Shown: positions 5,397-5,880 of the stretch, piece after piece
How the letters are laid out: each line of letters starts with the position of its first letter
Numbering within the stretch: the first letter of the stretch is position 1
Assembly: GCA_035255845.1 (NCBI GenBank)
Contig: DATEZE010000101.1
Coordinates: forward strand, 1 to 5,880
Source of the DNA: JALORV01 sp035255845
Lineage (GTDB): Bacteria; Pseudomonadota; Gammaproteobacteria; Burkholderiales; Burkholderiaceae_F
DNA length: 5,880 nt
Reading direction: 5' to 3'
The notes under the pieces: model-generated
What the model saw: only the letters and a program-made list of their open reading frames with translations
The model's database searches: none
Told to the model about the DNA's origin: nothing
Position numbers and translations under genes: made by a program

Positions 5397-5880
5397 GTGT
5401 TCTTTCTCAGGTTCGTTTTTCGCAACGTCTTCCGGGCCAAACTGCGCAGCCTGCTGACAATCCTCGGGCTCGTCATCGCGATCCTGGCGTTCGGCCTGCT
5501 GCAGACGGTCGTGCGGGCCTGGTACGCGGCCTCCGACGCGGCCTCGGCGACACGCCTGATCTCGCGCAACGCCATTTCGCTGACCTTCTCGATGCCGATG
5601 TACTACCGCGACAAGATCCGTGCGGTGCCGGGCGTCACCGCCGTCAGCGTCTCGAACTGGTTCGGTGGCATTTACAAGGAGCCGAAAAACTTCTTCGCGC
5701 AGTTTGCGGTGGACGCACCGACGTTCTTCCCGATGTATCCCGAGTTCGTCTTCAAGCCGGACGAGTACCAGGCGTTCCTGCGCGACCGGAGTGGTGCGGC
5801 GATCGGCCGCCAGCTCGCGGACCTGCATGGCTTTCGCGTCGGCGACACGGTCCCGCTTAAAAGCGCGATTTATCCCGGCA
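5397..5880 (+). CDS. FtsX/MacB-type ABC permease (3' end missing)
   Basis: This is the inner-membrane permease of the export module. Translation from the GTG at 5397 gives 161 open codons to the right edge. The start is MFFLRFVFRNVFRAKLRSLL, where the basic 'RNVFRAKLRSLLT' leads into the first membrane helix (about 18-39), as is typical of the FtsX/MacB family. The rest is the start of the large periplasmic domain, including 'RLISRNAISLTFSMPMYYRD' (53-72), 'IRAVPGVTAVS' (74-84), 'NWFGGIY' (87-93) and 'AAIGRQLADLHGFRVGDTVP' (134-153). The last matches the usual MacB-like pattern in which the protein becomes 'G..lA...g..vGD.v.l'. The remaining three membrane helices must lie beyond the window. 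It follows the ATPase by 7 bp. Operons of this kind often carry a second, related permease next; that cannot be checked here. Family assignment is secure; substrate is unknown. Confidence 0.9.
   Translation, partial: MFFLRFVFRNVFRAKLRSLLTILGLVIAILAFGLLQTVVRAWYAASDAASATRLISRNAISLTFSMPMYYRDKIRAVPGVTAVSVSNWFGGIYKEPKNFFAQFAVDAPTFFPMYPEFVFKPDEYQAFLRDRSGAAIGRQLADLHGFRVGDTVPLKSAIYPG

Noticed and set aside
4244..5575. A 443-codon open frame on the minus strand opposite the adaptor, ATPase and permease genes
   Set aside because: It is antisense to three genes with clear family motifs. Its translation is rich in Arg, Ala, His and Gln without domain motifs, and long antisense frames are expected at this GC content.

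Overview
The window is GC-rich DNA, closely packed with genes and almost certainly chromosomal. It most likely comes from a betaproteobacterium (Burkholderiales or a near relative). The grounds are the sequence style of YidC, with its 'INPLGGCLPILVQIPVF' segment and a lysine in the groove helix, the yidC-to-mnmE gene order, and the strong G/C preference at third codon positions. The lineage is judged by eye, not by a database search.

Layout from left to right. (1) The 3' part of yidC, the inner-membrane insertase; its start and first membrane helix lie upstream. What is visible opens with an in-frame 45-bp tandem duplication in the linker before the periplasmic domain. (2) A small gene on the opposite strand, convergent with yidC, encoding a protein of about 104 residues with three likely membrane helices and no recognised family. 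A perfect 14-bp palindrome sits in the 16-bp gap between the two stop codons. (3) A short divergent region with no convincing promoter, then complete mnmE, the tRNA wobble-uridine modification GTPase, with every GTPase motif and the C-terminal FCIGK. (4) A 63-bp gap with an imperfect hairpin over the mnmE stop codon, then the first three genes of an ABC export operon: a MacA/HlyD-type periplasmic adaptor, a LolD/MacB-type ATPase starting 2 bp after it, and an FtsX/MacB-type permease starting at a GTG 7 bp after the ATPase. The permease runs off the right edge.

How the genes work together. yidC and mnmE belong to the conserved bacterial block rpmH-rnpA-yidD-yidC-mnmE and are housekeeping genes. 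The adaptor, ATPase and permease form a split MacAB-like module, with ATPase and permease encoded separately. The adaptor carries the R-x3-L-x6-S motif that other adaptors use to contact TolC-like channels, so a tripartite envelope exporter is the best reading. Its substrate cannot be read from the sequence, and no outer-membrane channel gene lies in the window.

I saw no RNA genes, insertion sequences, CRISPR arrays or phage genes, and nothing that amounts to a clearly new system. The points most worth a second look are the yidC repeat, the orphan membrane protein, and the three hairpins or palindromes at gene boundaries.
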